A stretch of DNA of 32,887 bases from Saccharopolyspora shandongensis (lineage in GTDB: Bacteria; Actinomycetota; Actinomycetes; Mycobacteriales; Pseudonocardiaceae). Location of the stretch: NCBI RefSeq assembly GCF_900106995.1, contig NZ_FNOK01000081.1, positions 1-32,887 of the forward strand, in the 5' to 3' direction. This document shows, in pieces, positions 7,792 to 16,073 of the stretch; position 1 is the first letter of the stretch; each line of letters starts with the position of its first letter. Under the pieces are notes generated by a model, which was not told where the DNA came from, ran no database searches, and was given only the letters and a program-made list of their open reading frames with translations. Position numbers and translations under genes: made by a program.

Positions 7792-8655
7792 TCAGGAGTC
7801 GATGTCGTTGAGCTCAGTGACCGCGTGCGGTAGGGCTTCGCTGAGTTTTTCCAGGTCACCGACGGCGCGCCGGTTTGCCTGCACGCCGATGTGGACGATG
7901 TCGCGGTACTCGGTCACGGCGAGGGACAGGGCATGGCCGGGCGCCAGCGGTGCGAGCGGATAGAGCTCGCGCAGCGGGGCACCGTCCAGCGGCACCACGA
8001 CGTTGGGCACGGGCACGTCGGTGATCACGGTGTCGAACAGCAGACCAACGGCTTGGCCCACCAGCGGGGCGGCGAGCAGTTGCACCATCGACGGCATTCG
8101 ACCGGCGAGCGCTGGGAAGGCGCCGGGCCCGCGCAGCGGACCAGAGCACTTGTTGCGGTCCATCTCGGCCCGGACGATCTGCAGCCGGGTCACGGGGTCC
8201 GGTTCCCCCACCGGCAGATCGCACAGGTAGCCCGAAAGCTGGTTGTTGGGACCTCGGGACTTTCTGCGTGATCGATGGCTGACCGGGACCAGGGCCCGCA
8301 CGGTGAGCCCCTCAAGGGCATAGCCGCGGGTGTCCAGCCACCGCCGGAGCGCACCGGTCACGACCGTGAGTGCGATGTCGTTGGTCGTGCCGCCGTGGCG
8401 GGCGCGGATCCGGCGGATGTCGCATTGTTCGAGGGGGATCAGCGCCACGCGCCGTGCGGCAGACGGGCGAGCGTGCAGCGGAGAGTCCGGCGCGGGCGCT
8501 CGCATGTTGCGCACCACGGAAAAGGCGATCTCGACCGTCTGCTGCACGGTTGCGGGAAGATCACCGACAGCGCAGAGCGCGTCGCCAAGAAGTTGGTGCG
8601 GCCGGGAGATCCTTTCCACGGTTCGCAGGGCAGCGTCGAGCACGGGATCTGCGCG
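7792..8655 (-). pseudogene. WS/DGAT (wax ester synthase/diacylglycerol acyltransferase), C-terminal half only
   Basis: The readable region has the hallmarks of the WS/DGAT C-terminal domain: RARHGGTTNDIALTVVTGAL, LTVRALVPVSHR, GPNNQLSGYLCDLPVGEPDP, VITDVPVPNVVVPLDG and PGHALSLAVTEYRDIVHIGV. The N-terminal 150 or so residues with the catalytic HHxxxDG motif are absent: homology stops near 8655, where plus-strand P-ATPase sequence begins. An ATG at 8679 would open the frame, but inside foreign sequence. Such enzymes make triacylglycerol or wax esters (Tgs1/Rv3130c in the DosR regulon); this copy should be inactive. Confidence 0.85.
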
Positions 8656-9466
8656 CGAGGTGCTCGCCGACGCCGGCATCGACGCCAGCGCCCTACCCGA
8701 TCGCCGCCGAGTTCTCCGCCCAGGGCAAGACCCCCATCCTGGCCGCCGTAGATCGACGACCCGCTGGTGTCGTGGCGGTCGCCGACACCATCAAGGACGA
8801 TTCCGTCGCCGCGATCACGGCGTTGCGCCGGCTCGGCATCGACGTCGTCATGATCACCGGTGACAACGCCCGCACCGCCGCCGCCATCGCTCGGCAGGTC
8901 GGTATCGGCCGCGTGCTCGCCGAAGTCCTGCCCGAGCACAAGCCCGGCGAAGTCCGCCGTCTGCAGGCGGAAGGTCGTCGCGTCGGCATGGTCGGCGACG
9001 GCATCAACGACGCGCCCGCCGTCGCCAGGCCGACGTCGGCCTGGCGATCGGCACCGGTACCGATGTCGCCATCGAGGCCGCCGACATCACCCTCATCTCG
9101 GGCTCCCTCGCTGGAGTCGTCACCGCCATCCGCCTGTCGCGCGCCACCATGCGCAACATCCGCCAGAACCTGTTCTTCGCGCTCGTCTACAACGCCGTCG
9201 GCGTCCCCATCGCCGCAGGCGCGCTCTACCCGCTGCTCGGCCTGCGCCTGAGCCCCATCCTCGCCGCTGCGGCGATGGCGTTGAGTTCGCTGTCCGTGGG
9301 GGGCAACTCCAACCGGCTTCGCCGCCATCGCCCCGCCTCCCTTCCCACGGCTGCGACTGTCGCCGTCGAACCGGTCGTCGAGATCGTCGGCACTCACCGC
9401 ACCGAGGGGGAGCCCGCAGTCGTCGCACGAACCCGTACCGGGTCGATTCGGCCACGACATCGGTAG
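8655..9466 (+). pseudogene. Copper-type P1B ATPase, C-terminal third, frameshifted
   Basis: Three frames together give one P-ATPase C-terminus. EVLADAGIDASAL (8659-8697) shifts to IAAEFSAQGKTPILAAVD, VITGDNARTAAAIARQVGIG, VLAEVLPEHKPGEVRRLQAE and MVGDGINDAPAVA. A second shift near 9030 gives DVGLAIGTGTDVAIEAADIT and the last two membrane helices (NLFFALVYNAVGVPIAAGAL). The hinge (GDGxND) is of the CopA type. The CPC membrane motif, actuator and phosphorylation Asp are gone. The 5' end is lost at the same point as that of the WS/DGAT gene on the other strand. Confidence 0.85.
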
Positions 9467-9491
9467 CGAAATCGTCCGCCAAGAGCGGTGT

Positions 9492-10067
9492 TCAGCCGCC
9501 GAGCATCTGACGCATCTGGTCGATCTCCGCGATCTGGCTGGTCTCGATGCTTCGAGCCAGCTGCCGAGCGTCGGGATTGATGCCGCGGGCTTGTTCGGTC
9601 TTGGCCATGTCGACCGCGCCCTCGTGGTGGGCGATCATCATCTGCAGGAACATGCGGTCGAACTGAGCGCCGGACATCCCCATCATCATCCCCGAGATGT
9701 CCTCGGGAGGTGGCATGCCCGGCTGGTGCTGCATCATCCCCGGACCGGCGGTGGGCACCGGCTTGCCCCAGTCCTGAAGCCAGCGCGTCATGGTCTGGAT
9801 CTCCGGATCCTGCGCTTGCTCGATCCTGGCTGCGAGGTCTCTGACCTGCTGGCTCGTGGACCGTTGCTGGGCGATGCGGGCCATCTGGATGGCCCCCTGG
9901 TGATGCGGGATCATCTGTTGGGCGAAGGTGACGTCCGCGTCATCGAACGCCGGGGCGGCGGTAGTCGGGGGCGCGCCACCAGTGCCGGGCGGTTGCTGCC
10001 CGCAGCCGCTCACGGCCAGCGCGCTGACCAGCACCCCGACCACAGCCAGTCCCCACCTGGTTCGCAT
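9492..10067 (-). CDS. DUF305 lipoprotein
   Basis: A 191-aa protein from ATG 10067, with GGGAGG just upstream. A lipoprotein signal peptide spans residues 1-21, with the lipobox ending A-V-S-G-C22, so it should be anchored on the outer face of the membrane. Two DUF305 repeats follow: VTFAQQMIPHHQGAIQMARI and MFLQMMIAHHEGAVDMAKTE. Each has the H-H-x-G/x-A-x-x-M-A motif, and a Met/His-rich linker (GMMQHQPGM, MMMGMS) joins them. The His and Met pattern suggests metal binding, probably copper, but no biochemical role is established for most members. The neighbouring copper ATPase relic fits a former copper-handling locus. Confidence 0.88.
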   Translation of the reverse strand: MRTRWGLAVVGVLVSALAVSGCGQQPPGTGGAPPTTAAPAFDDADVTFAQQMIPHHQGAIQMARIAQQRSTSQQVRDLAARIEQAQDPEIQTMTRWLQDWGKPVPTAGPGMMQHQPGMPPPEDISGMMMGMSGAQFDRMFLQMMIAHHEGAVDMAKTEQARGINPDARQLARSIETSQIAEIDQMRQMLGG

Positions 10068-10217
10068 CGCATGCCTCCCTTCCAGCGCCATAGTTGGTGT
10101 TGCTCCAGCTCGGTTGGCTTCGGAGCCGGCGACCATCGCGATCGAGGCCGCGCCTGCCACAGGTTGACGGCGATGGCTTCGGCTCCTCCATTCGCTGGTG
10201 CCCGTTGGGTAGCGCTG

Positions 10218-11204
10218 CTAGTCGCTGATCAACAGGTCTTTGACATTGCGGCGCGGTGTCGCGCGGGTTGGCGATCCGTAGCCGATCCGCGCCAGGGCTT
10301 GCGGGTACGGCTCACCGCCGAGGAACCGCCGCAACTCGTCACGCGTTTCTGCGACCTCCACGACCTCTGACAACAGCGATGAAGCCAAGCCTCGTGCCGT
10401 CGCGGCCAGCAGCATGCGCTGCATCGCCTGTCCCGCGTGCAGGTCGTCGAGTCGACTGTCGTGATGCGAGCACACCACGACCAGCAACGGTTCGTACTCG
10501 AAGTCCTTGCCAGGAACGCGGGCGCGAGACTGACCACCGGAGAAATCCCGCAAGACCCACTGGTCCTGAGGCTCCGGCAGCGGCCCCGCCGCGGCGGCCG
10601 GCACTCCCTCGGACGCGTCTTTTGGACGGCCCGTCCAGCGCGCCAGCTCGTCCCGGAATCGCACGTCCGCCATCTGCACCCGGTGCGCGCGATGTACCAG
10701 CCCCTCCAGCGTCCCCAGTTCCTGGCGCTCCATCACGTGCAGCCGGCACTGCTCACGCTGCACCGCGACAGCCAGTGCGTGCTGGTGCTCGGTCGGCACC
10801 GGGGTCTCCAGGAACGGCCGCCTGTTGCTGTGCCGCTCGGGGATTGCTCGGTACAGGTCCTGTTCCTCTGAGAGCTGCTTCATCTGCCCGCCACCGCGCA
10901 CCTCCGCCAACGCGGTTTGCCCGGCCAACCGAGGCAACAGGGCCACCACCGGACGAACCCCGGTGTGCTCAAGCGCCAGACGGAGGTTCAACAACGCCGC
11001 ACCGCACGCCAACCGCAATTCCCTGTCATCGGGATCCGCGATAGGCAGCCGCCGTTGCGGGTCGCCATGCAATTCGATCGCGTGCGGCATCAGGCGGAAG
11101 CGCCATGGTTGGCTGTTGTGCAACGACGGCGCCAGACCGGCCAACCGCACCACGTTCGCGGTCTGCTCGGCGGACAAGCCGAGAGCCGTGGGGAATGAAG
11201 TCAT
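10218..11204 (-). CDS. Acg-family nitroreductase-like protein 1
   Basis: The 328-aa product matches the Acg family (Rv2032, Rv3127 and Rv3131 in M. tuberculosis), tandem-fold nitroreductases that bind FMN but have a modified lid and may sequester flavin. The signature APSLHNSQPW is at residues 25-34. RHSNRRPFLETPVP and LARWTGRPKDASEGVP mark the second half, and LAATARGLASSLLSEVVEV the C-terminal nitroreductase motif. ATG 11204 has GGGAG directly upstream, with spacing tighter than usual. It is followed by the DUF305 gene and preceded by a 76-aa gene, all on the minus strand, perhaps one operon. Confidence 0.88.
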   Translation of the reverse strand: MTSFPTALGLSAEQTANVVRLAGLAPSLHNSQPWRFRLMPHAIELHGDPQRRLPIADPDDRELRLACGAALLNLRLALEHTGVRPVVALLPRLAGQTALAEVRGGGQMKQLSEEQDLYRAIPERHSNRRPFLETPVPTEHQHALAVAVQREQCRLHVMERQELGTLEGLVHRAHRVQMADVRFRDELARWTGRPKDASEGVPAAAAGPLPEPQDQWVLRDFSGGQSRARVPGKDFEYEPLLVVVCSHHDSRLDDLHAGQAMQRMLLAATARGLASSLLSEVVEVAETRDELRRFLGGEPYPQALARIGYGSPTRATPRRNVKDLLISD

Positions 11205-11316
11205 CTCCCGCCCCCTCGGGATAACGCCACTGCCTCGCGCATCGAGTCTCGCAGGCCATCGACTCCCGTGCTCGACCGCCGCGCTCCCGTCAACGCATCC
11301 GCCGGATCCGTTGCGG

Positions 11317-11547
11317 TCAAGCGATCTCACGCCAGGGCAACCCCGCGTGCGAGCCGATGGACATCAGGTGGTCGACATTGTCCCGCGCTTCGGATTCGCT
11401 GTCGAAACCGATGAGGGCGTGCGGTTCACCGTGCGCCAAGTACGTCACGTGCCACCCGACTCCAGTTCGTTCGAGCACGATTTCGTAGGAAGGAAGCGAA
11501 TGCCAATCCGATTCTCCAGCACACCACCGTCCCACGACCTCGATCAT
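11317..11547 (-). CDS. Small 76-aa acidic protein of unknown function
   Basis: ATG 11547 is preceded by GAGGAAACC, a good ribosome binding site. The product is soluble and Trp/His-rich (GRWCAGESDWHSLPSYEIVL, GVGWHVTYLAHGEPHALIGF), with a pattern of short strands and a helix and no membrane segment. I do not recognise a family. It lies 112 bp upstream of an Acg-like gene in the same direction and may be cotranscribed with it. Coding potential is supported by the clean RBS and the lack of a better overlapping gene. Confidence 0.6.
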   Translation of the reverse strand: MIEVVGRWCAGESDWHSLPSYEIVLERTGVGWHVTYLAHGEPHALIGFDSESEARDNVDHLMSIGSHAGLPWREIA

Positions 11548-11925
11548 GGTTTCCTCACACCGGCTACAACGGCTCGACCTACCCGCCAGTATTCTGCGTC
11601 ATCGCACGCCCAGTCCCGGGCCATTCAGCCTCAATTCGCCGTGGTCCCGGTACGACCCTCGGCTGGTTTCGAAGTCTGCCCAGGCCGACGCGATCGCGGT
11701 GTCCACGCGACGGAGGTGTCAATGAGCATGGCCTCCGGCCACGAAGCGGAGACACCGGCCCGTCGTGGCGGCGATTTCCACCGGGCCGCGTCGCCGCGGC
11801 GGTTACCAACCACCAGATGTGGCGAAACGGGTCCTCCTCGACCGGGGTGGTACACCAGTTGCGGAGATCTCGTTCGGCACGCCTGCAGGATGCCAGAGAA
11901 TGCTCGCCATGGGCGGCCCCGGCGT
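11548..11925. other. 378-bp stretch without a supported gene
   Basis: It lies between the 76-aa gene and the end of the kinase gene. A plus-strand ATG at 11722 has a perfectly placed GGAGG (11712-11716), but its frame runs on through the kinase gene in antisense and gives an Arg/Pro-rich composition, so I do not call it. Minus-strand frames show no known motif. Confidence 0.5.
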
Positions 11926-13416
11926 TCAGCTCGTTTCGACAGCCGTCCAGGCTGTTGCGATCGCGGTGCCTTCGCGGCCGGCGGTGTCGATGCGGGTGGA
12001 TTCGGGCCATTCGGCGAAATCCCAGCGCATCGCGGCAGCGATCTCCGCTGTCGCGTCGGAGGCGTCGCCGGCTCGGGCGGTGATGCGCGGTTCGGCGATC
12101 TCCGCTGGGGCCACGCACTGGAGTTCGGTGACCACGACGGACGTCTCGCGCGCGACGGCTCTGGCCGACTCGCGTTCGTCCGCGCTGCTCCAGCTGGCGT
12201 CCAGGACCACGCTTTCACCGAACTCCAGCACGGTTCGCGCCCGGTCCAGCATCTCCTGGTAGGTGTCGTGCACGTGTCCGCTGTCGTAGAGGCCGCGGCC
12301 GTAGCCGGCGTGCGCGGCAAGTCCGACCGCGCCTGGTAGTTCCCGGCGAATCTGGTCGGTGCGTAGCAGGACCGCTCCCATCCGGTCGGCCAGTGCTCCG
12401 GCGACGGTCGACTTGCCGGTGCCCGGCAGTCCGCCCACGAGGACCAGCCGGACCTGGCCGTCGCGCAGGTGTTGCAACGTCATGCCGGTCAGCTGCCGAG
12501 CCTGCGCCGCGGCGTCGGCGACGCCCTGGGCGTGTCGCAGGCACGCGACCTTGGCGCGGACGAACGCCCGATAGGCCAGATAGTGGTGCGCCAGCGACTG
12601 CACACCCCTGGCGTCGGAGAACTCCTGGTACCAGTCCAGGAAGATCTGGCCGAGTGTGGTGTCGCCGAGTCGTTCGAGGTCCATCGCCAGGAACGCGACG
12701 TCGTCGAGGGCGTCGACGTACCGCAGCGCGTCGTCGAATTCCAGGCAGTCCAGCACTCGTGGTCCATCCGGAAGGCAGAAGATGTCCTCGGCCAGCAGAT
12801 CACCATGACCGTCCACAATGCACCCTCGCCGGACCCGGTCCTCCAACAGCGGGGTCCGGCCGTCGAGGTAGCGCAGGGTCAGTTCGACGACCTCGTCGAA
12901 CTGGGCGCGATCGAGGACGTCGCCGACGAACGGCTCGGATCCGGCGAAGTTGTCGATCCAGCGCTTGCGCAACGCAGCCGGTTCGCCCGCTGCATCGATG
13001 TCAGGTCCGCGGTGCGCGGTGCTGTGGAAGGAGGCGAGCAGCCGCGCCAGCTGCTTCAGATCGGCTCTAACGTCCGCCCGCTGCGCCACCAGCTTCGACA
13101 GCCGAAGCGACGAGGGCATGCGGCGCATCACCACGATCCAGTCGCATGGCTCGCTGTTGCCGTCGAGCACCTGGGCCACGTCGAGGTAGACGTCGGGGGC
13201 GAGCCGGCGGTTGAGTTCCAGCTCGCGTCGGCACGCGCGCTCTCTGGCGGTCACGGTGCGGAAGTCGAGGAAGCCGAAATCGACGGGTTTCTTGACCTTG
13301 TAGGCGTGATCGCCGATGAACACCACCACCGCGCAGTGGCTCTGCACGATCCCGACGCTGTCCTGGTGGACGAAGCGGGCTGGGGACGTACCGGCCCTGG
13401 CGTGAGAGGTGCTCAT
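11926..13416 (-). CDS. Rv2004c-like fusion: phosphotransferase-fold domain plus P-loop kinase
   Basis: The 496-aa protein is close in size and architecture to the DosR-regulon protein Rv2004c (498 aa). Residues 1-310 resemble an aminoglycoside/choline phosphotransferase fold: KVKKPVDFGFLDFRT near the start, then DGHGDLLAEDIFCLPDGPRV near 200 as the Brenner loop and CLEFDDALRYVDALDDVAFL after it. The Brenner H-G-D is kept, but the usual Asn is replaced by Glu-Asp. Residues 320-496 are an AAA/zeta-toxin-like kinase with Walker A GGLPGTGKST (Lys335). The substrate is unknown. I start at ATG 13416, 23 codons inside the longest frame, with GGAAG upstream. It is divergent from the DUF1918-ppsA pair, with a candidate operator between. 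Confidence 0.85.
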   Translation of the reverse strand: MSTSHARAGTSPARFVHQDSVGIVQSHCAVVVFIGDHAYKVKKPVDFGFLDFRTVTARERACRRELELNRRLAPDVYLDVAQVLDGNSEPCDWIVVMRRMPSSLRLSKLVAQRADVRADLKQLARLLASFHSTAHRGPDIDAAGEPAALRKRWIDNFAGSEPFVGDVLDRAQFDEVVELTLRYLDGRTPLLEDRVRRGCIVDGHGDLLAEDIFCLPDGPRVLDCLEFDDALRYVDALDDVAFLAMDLERLGDTTLGQIFLDWYQEFSDARGVQSLAHHYLAYRAFVRAKVACLRHAQGVADAAAQARQLTGMTLQHLRDGQVRLVLVGGLPGTGKSTVAGALADRMGAVLLRTDQIRRELPGAVGLAAHAGYGRGLYDSGHVHDTYQEMLDRARTVLEFGESVVLDASWSSADERESARAVARETSVVVTELQCVAPAEIAEPRITARAGDASDATAEIAAAMRWDFAEWPESTRIDTAGREGTAIATAWTAVETS

Positions 13417-13488
13417 GTTGACGATCTTCCGCCGAGGGTTCTGGGCTGCGAGTCGCTTCCGACTGTCGCGCATACCGGGCGTCAATGC

Positions 13489-13504
13489 AGGGTCGAACGG
13501 CCCT
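13489..13504. promoter_or_regulatory. Candidate DevR/OsdR-type operator, copy 1
   Basis: AGGGTCGAACGGCCCT is a 16-bp palindrome with six of eight base pairs matching (one further pair is T-G). It sits about 73 bp from both divergent start codons (kinase 13416, DUF1918 13578). Nearly the same sequence occurs at 17168 and 28135, also in divergent gaps between stress genes. Shape and symmetry resemble the GGGAC-N4-GTCCC box of DosR-type NarL-family regulators. Binding is inferred, not shown. Confidence 0.6.
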
Positions 13505-13577
13505 GGATCCTGGCCGGGCCCGTGCGGTTACCTGGCGCTGCCGGAGTCCCTCCGGGGAAGGTGGGAGCGAGCCGATC

Positions 13578-13805
13578 ATGCGTGCGGACGTGGGTGACTG
13601 GCTGGTGGTCGAAGGCACCCACCTCGACGACCACCGCCGCAAGGGACAGATCCTGGAGGTTCACGGACCGGACGGCGGGCCGCCCTATCTGGTCCACTGG
13701 CTCGAAGACGGGCACACCAGCCTGTTCTTCCCTGGCCCCGACACGCACACGTCGAAAGCCCTGCCTCACCACCTCAAGCCCGATGTCCCCGAAGCGTCTC
13801 GGTGA
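13578..13805 (+). CDS. DUF1918 small protein
   Basis: A 75-aa protein starting MRADVGDWLVVEGTHLDDHR and containing GQILEVHGPDGGPPYLVHWL and GHTSLFFPGPDTHT, diagnostic of DUF1918. This compact all-beta domain is found as small proteins across actinomycetes; the function is unknown. It is preceded by GGGAGCGAG and by the candidate operator at 13489. Its TGA (13803-13805) overlaps the GTG start proposed for PEP synthase, so the two are probably translationally coupled. Confidence 0.85.
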   Translation: MRADVGDWLVVEGTHLDDHRRKGQILEVHGPDGGPPYLVHWLEDGHTSLFFPGPDTHTSKALPHHLKPDVPEASR

Positions 13806-16066
13806 GATCGATGCCTTCCATCCGTTGGTTTTCCCAGCTGGGACTGACCGATGTGCCCTTCGCCGGCGGTAAGGGCGCGAACCTGGGCGAGCTGACGCGG
13901 GGCGGTTTCCCGGTCCCACCGGGTTTCGTGATCGGTGCGGACGCCTACCGCACTTCGCTCCGGGAGGCCGGAGTCGAGGCCGAGCTCAACCGGCTGTTGG
14001 CCGAGTCCACCGAGCTGGTCGACGACCAGGCCGGGCTGACTTCGGCGTGCACCCGACTGCAGCAACTGGTGCACCAGGCGGGTATGTCTGCCGGGGTACG
14101 CGGGGAGCTGGACAAGGCCTACGCCGAACTCGATCACGGTCTGCGGGTGGCGGTGCGGTCCTCGGCCACCGCCGAGGACGCGCCGGGCATCTCCTTCGCC
14201 GGGGTCAACGAGAGCTTCACCAACGTCACCGGGTCCGGCGAGCTCTCCGCGCGCGTGGTGGACTGCTGGGCCTCGCTGTTCAGCCCGCGGGCTGTCGCCT
14301 ACCGGGTCGCTCAGGAGGTGCGGGAGGCCCCGGCGATGGCCGTGATCGTGCAGCAGATGGTGGACGCAGAACGCTCTGGTGTCGCCTTCACTGCGAACCC
14401 GGCCACTGGATCGCGGGAAGAGATGCTGGTGGAGGCCGGCTTCGGGCTCGGCGAATCCGTTGTCGGGGGCACCGTGGAACCCGACACCTACACCATCCGC
14501 AAAGCCGACTCCCGACTCACCCAGCTCAACATCGGCCGCAAGGACCACAAGGTGGTCCGCGATGCGTCCGGCCGGCAGACCCGCGTCGATCTGGCGGCCG
14601 CCGAGACCGACCAACGGGTGCTCACCGACACCGATTTGCGCGAGTTGTCCCGGCTGCTGGTCCAGGTCGAAGAGCACTACGGCAGCCCGCAGGACGTGGA
14701 ATGGGCCATCGCCGACGGCACGTTGTGGGTGGTGCAGTCCCGACCGATCACCACCCTCGAGCGCCGCATGCCAACGAGTGCCGTTCTGGTCTCCGGGCTC
14801 GGGGCGTCGTTCGGCACCGCCTCCGGTGCGGTGCGGGTCATCCAGTCGCCTGCCGAATCCGGGGCACTCCGGCCCGGCGAGGTGCTGGTGGCGCCGATGA
14901 CCGCGCCGGACTGGCTGCCAGCGATCCGCAAGGCCGCTGCGCTGGTCACCAACAGCGGCGGCATGACCTGCCACGCCGCCATCGTCGCCCGCGAACTCGG
15001 GCTGCCCTGCGTGGTAGGCACGCGCACCGCCACCACCACGCTGCGCGACGGCGTGACGGTGACCGTTGACGGGGCGAACGGCACCGTGGTCGAAGGCGGC
15101 ATCAGCGCGGTTCGCGAGCCCGCCCGCGCTGAACAACCATCGGAACCGGCCCCGAGCCAGTCCCTGGCCACGCGGATCTACGTCAACCTGGCCATGCCCG
15201 ACCAAGCCGAACAGGTCGCGGAGCTCCCGGTCGACGGGGTGGGCCTGCTCCGGGCGGAATTCCTGCTCACTGAGGCGCTCGGCGGCGAGCACCCCGGCCG
15301 CATCCTCGCCCGCGGCGGGCAGGAACCCGCCATCACCGCGATGGTTTCCGCGCTGTCCACCATCACCGCGGCGTTCGCGCCACGGCCGGTTGTCTACCGA
15401 ACCGCGGACTTCCGCAGCAACGAGTTCCGGCACCTCACCGGAGGCGATGACTACGAGCCGGTCGAGGACAACCCGATGATCGGTTACCGGGGCTGCTACC
15501 GCTACGTCCGAGATCCGTCGTTGTTCCGCATGGAACTCGAGGCGCTCGCCCGCGTCCGCGAGCGGACCCCGAACCTGCACCTGATGATCCCGTTCGTGCG
15601 CACCCGCTGGGAACTGGAACAGTGCCTCGCCGAGGTCGACCGCAGCCGGCTCGGCGCAGCGCGCGGGCTGCACCGCTGGGTGATGGCCGAGGTGCCTTCA
15701 ATCCTGCACTGGCTACCCGAATACGCCCGGCTCGGCATCGACGGCGTGTCCATCGGCAGCAACGACCTCACCCAGCTGGTCCTCGGCGTCGACCGCGATT
15801 CCGAGCTGTGCGCACCGCTGTTCGACGAATCCGACACGTCGGTGCTCGCCGCGATCGGGCAGATCATCGGCGCCGCACGGCGCGCCGGGATCACCTCTTC
15901 ACTGTGCGGACAGGCACCATCGAACAACCCGGACTTCGCCGAACACCTCGTCCGGCTGGGCATCACGTCCATTTCGGTCAACCCCGACGCCGTGTCAGCG
16001 GTCCGGCACACGGTCGATGTCGCCGAGCGCAAGATTCTCCTCGAGGCGGCACGGACCCGGCTCTGA
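13802..16066 (+). CDS. ppsA: Phosphoenolpyruvate synthase / PEP-utilising dikinase
   Basis: The 754-aa enzyme has the full pyruvate, water dikinase layout. The N-terminal ATP-grasp domain covers about 1-330 (FAGGKGANLGELTRGGFPVP, VRSSATAEDAPGISFAGVNE, VEWAIADGTLWVVQSRPI). The swivelling phosphohistidine domain has TNSGGMTCHAAIVARELGLP with His391. The C-terminal TIM barrel (about 450-750) has YRGCYRYVRD, SIGSNDLTQLVLGVDRDS and SLCGQAPS with Cys702. It interconverts pyruvate plus ATP and PEP plus AMP and phosphate. I use GTG 13802, which overlaps the previous stop as GTGA; ATG 13811 is an alternative three codons in. Gluconeogenic PEP supply fits a lipid-consuming, low-oxygen state. It converges with an Acg-like gene with only 7 bp between. 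Confidence 0.9.
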   Translation: MRSMPSIRWFSQLGLTDVPFAGGKGANLGELTRGGFPVPPGFVIGADAYRTSLREAGVEAELNRLLAESTELVDDQAGLTSACTRLQQLVHQAGMSAGVRGELDKAYAELDHGLRVAVRSSATAEDAPGISFAGVNESFTNVTGSGELSARVVDCWASLFSPRAVAYRVAQEVREAPAMAVIVQQMVDAERSGVAFTANPATGSREEMLVEAGFGLGESVVGGTVEPDTYTIRKADSRLTQLNIGRKDHKVVRDASGRQTRVDLAAAETDQRVLTDTDLRELSRLLVQVEEHYGSPQDVEWAIADGTLWVVQSRPITTLERRMPTSAVLVSGLGASFGTASGAVRVIQSPAESGALRPGEVLVAPMTAPDWLPAIRKAAALVTNSGGMTCHAAIVARELGLPCVVGTRTATTTLRDGVTVTVDGANGTVVEGGISAVREPARAEQPSEPAPSQSLATRIYVNLAMPDQAEQVAELPVDGVGLLRAEFLLTEALGGEHPGRILARGGQEPAITAMVSALSTITAAFAPRPVVYRTADFRSNEFRHLTGGDDYEPVEDNPMIGYRGCYRYVRDPSLFRMELEALARVRERTPNLHLMIPFVRTRWELEQCLAEVDRSRLGAARGLHRWVMAEVPSILHWLPEYARLGIDGVSIGSNDLTQLVLGVDRDSELCAPLFDESDTSVLAAIGQIIGAARRAGITSSLCGQAPSNNPDFAEHLVRLGITSISVNPDAVSAVRHTVDVAERKILLEAARTRL

Positions 16067-16073
16067 GCCGCAC

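Noticed and set aside
11205..11316. GAGTC...GACTC inverted repeat upstream of the first Acg-like gene as an operator
   Set aside because: Only 5-bp arms with a 13-bp spacer and no similarity to the shared 16-bp motif; could be chance in GC-rich DNA.
10825..12339. 504-codon open frame on the plus strand
   Set aside because: Antisense to an Acg-like gene and the kinase gene; low-complexity Arg/Pro/Ser composition typical of a high-GC shadow frame.
13766..15673. 635-codon minus-strand open frame
   Set aside because: Fully antisense to the PEP synthase gene, with Gly/Asp/His-rich shadow composition and no motif.
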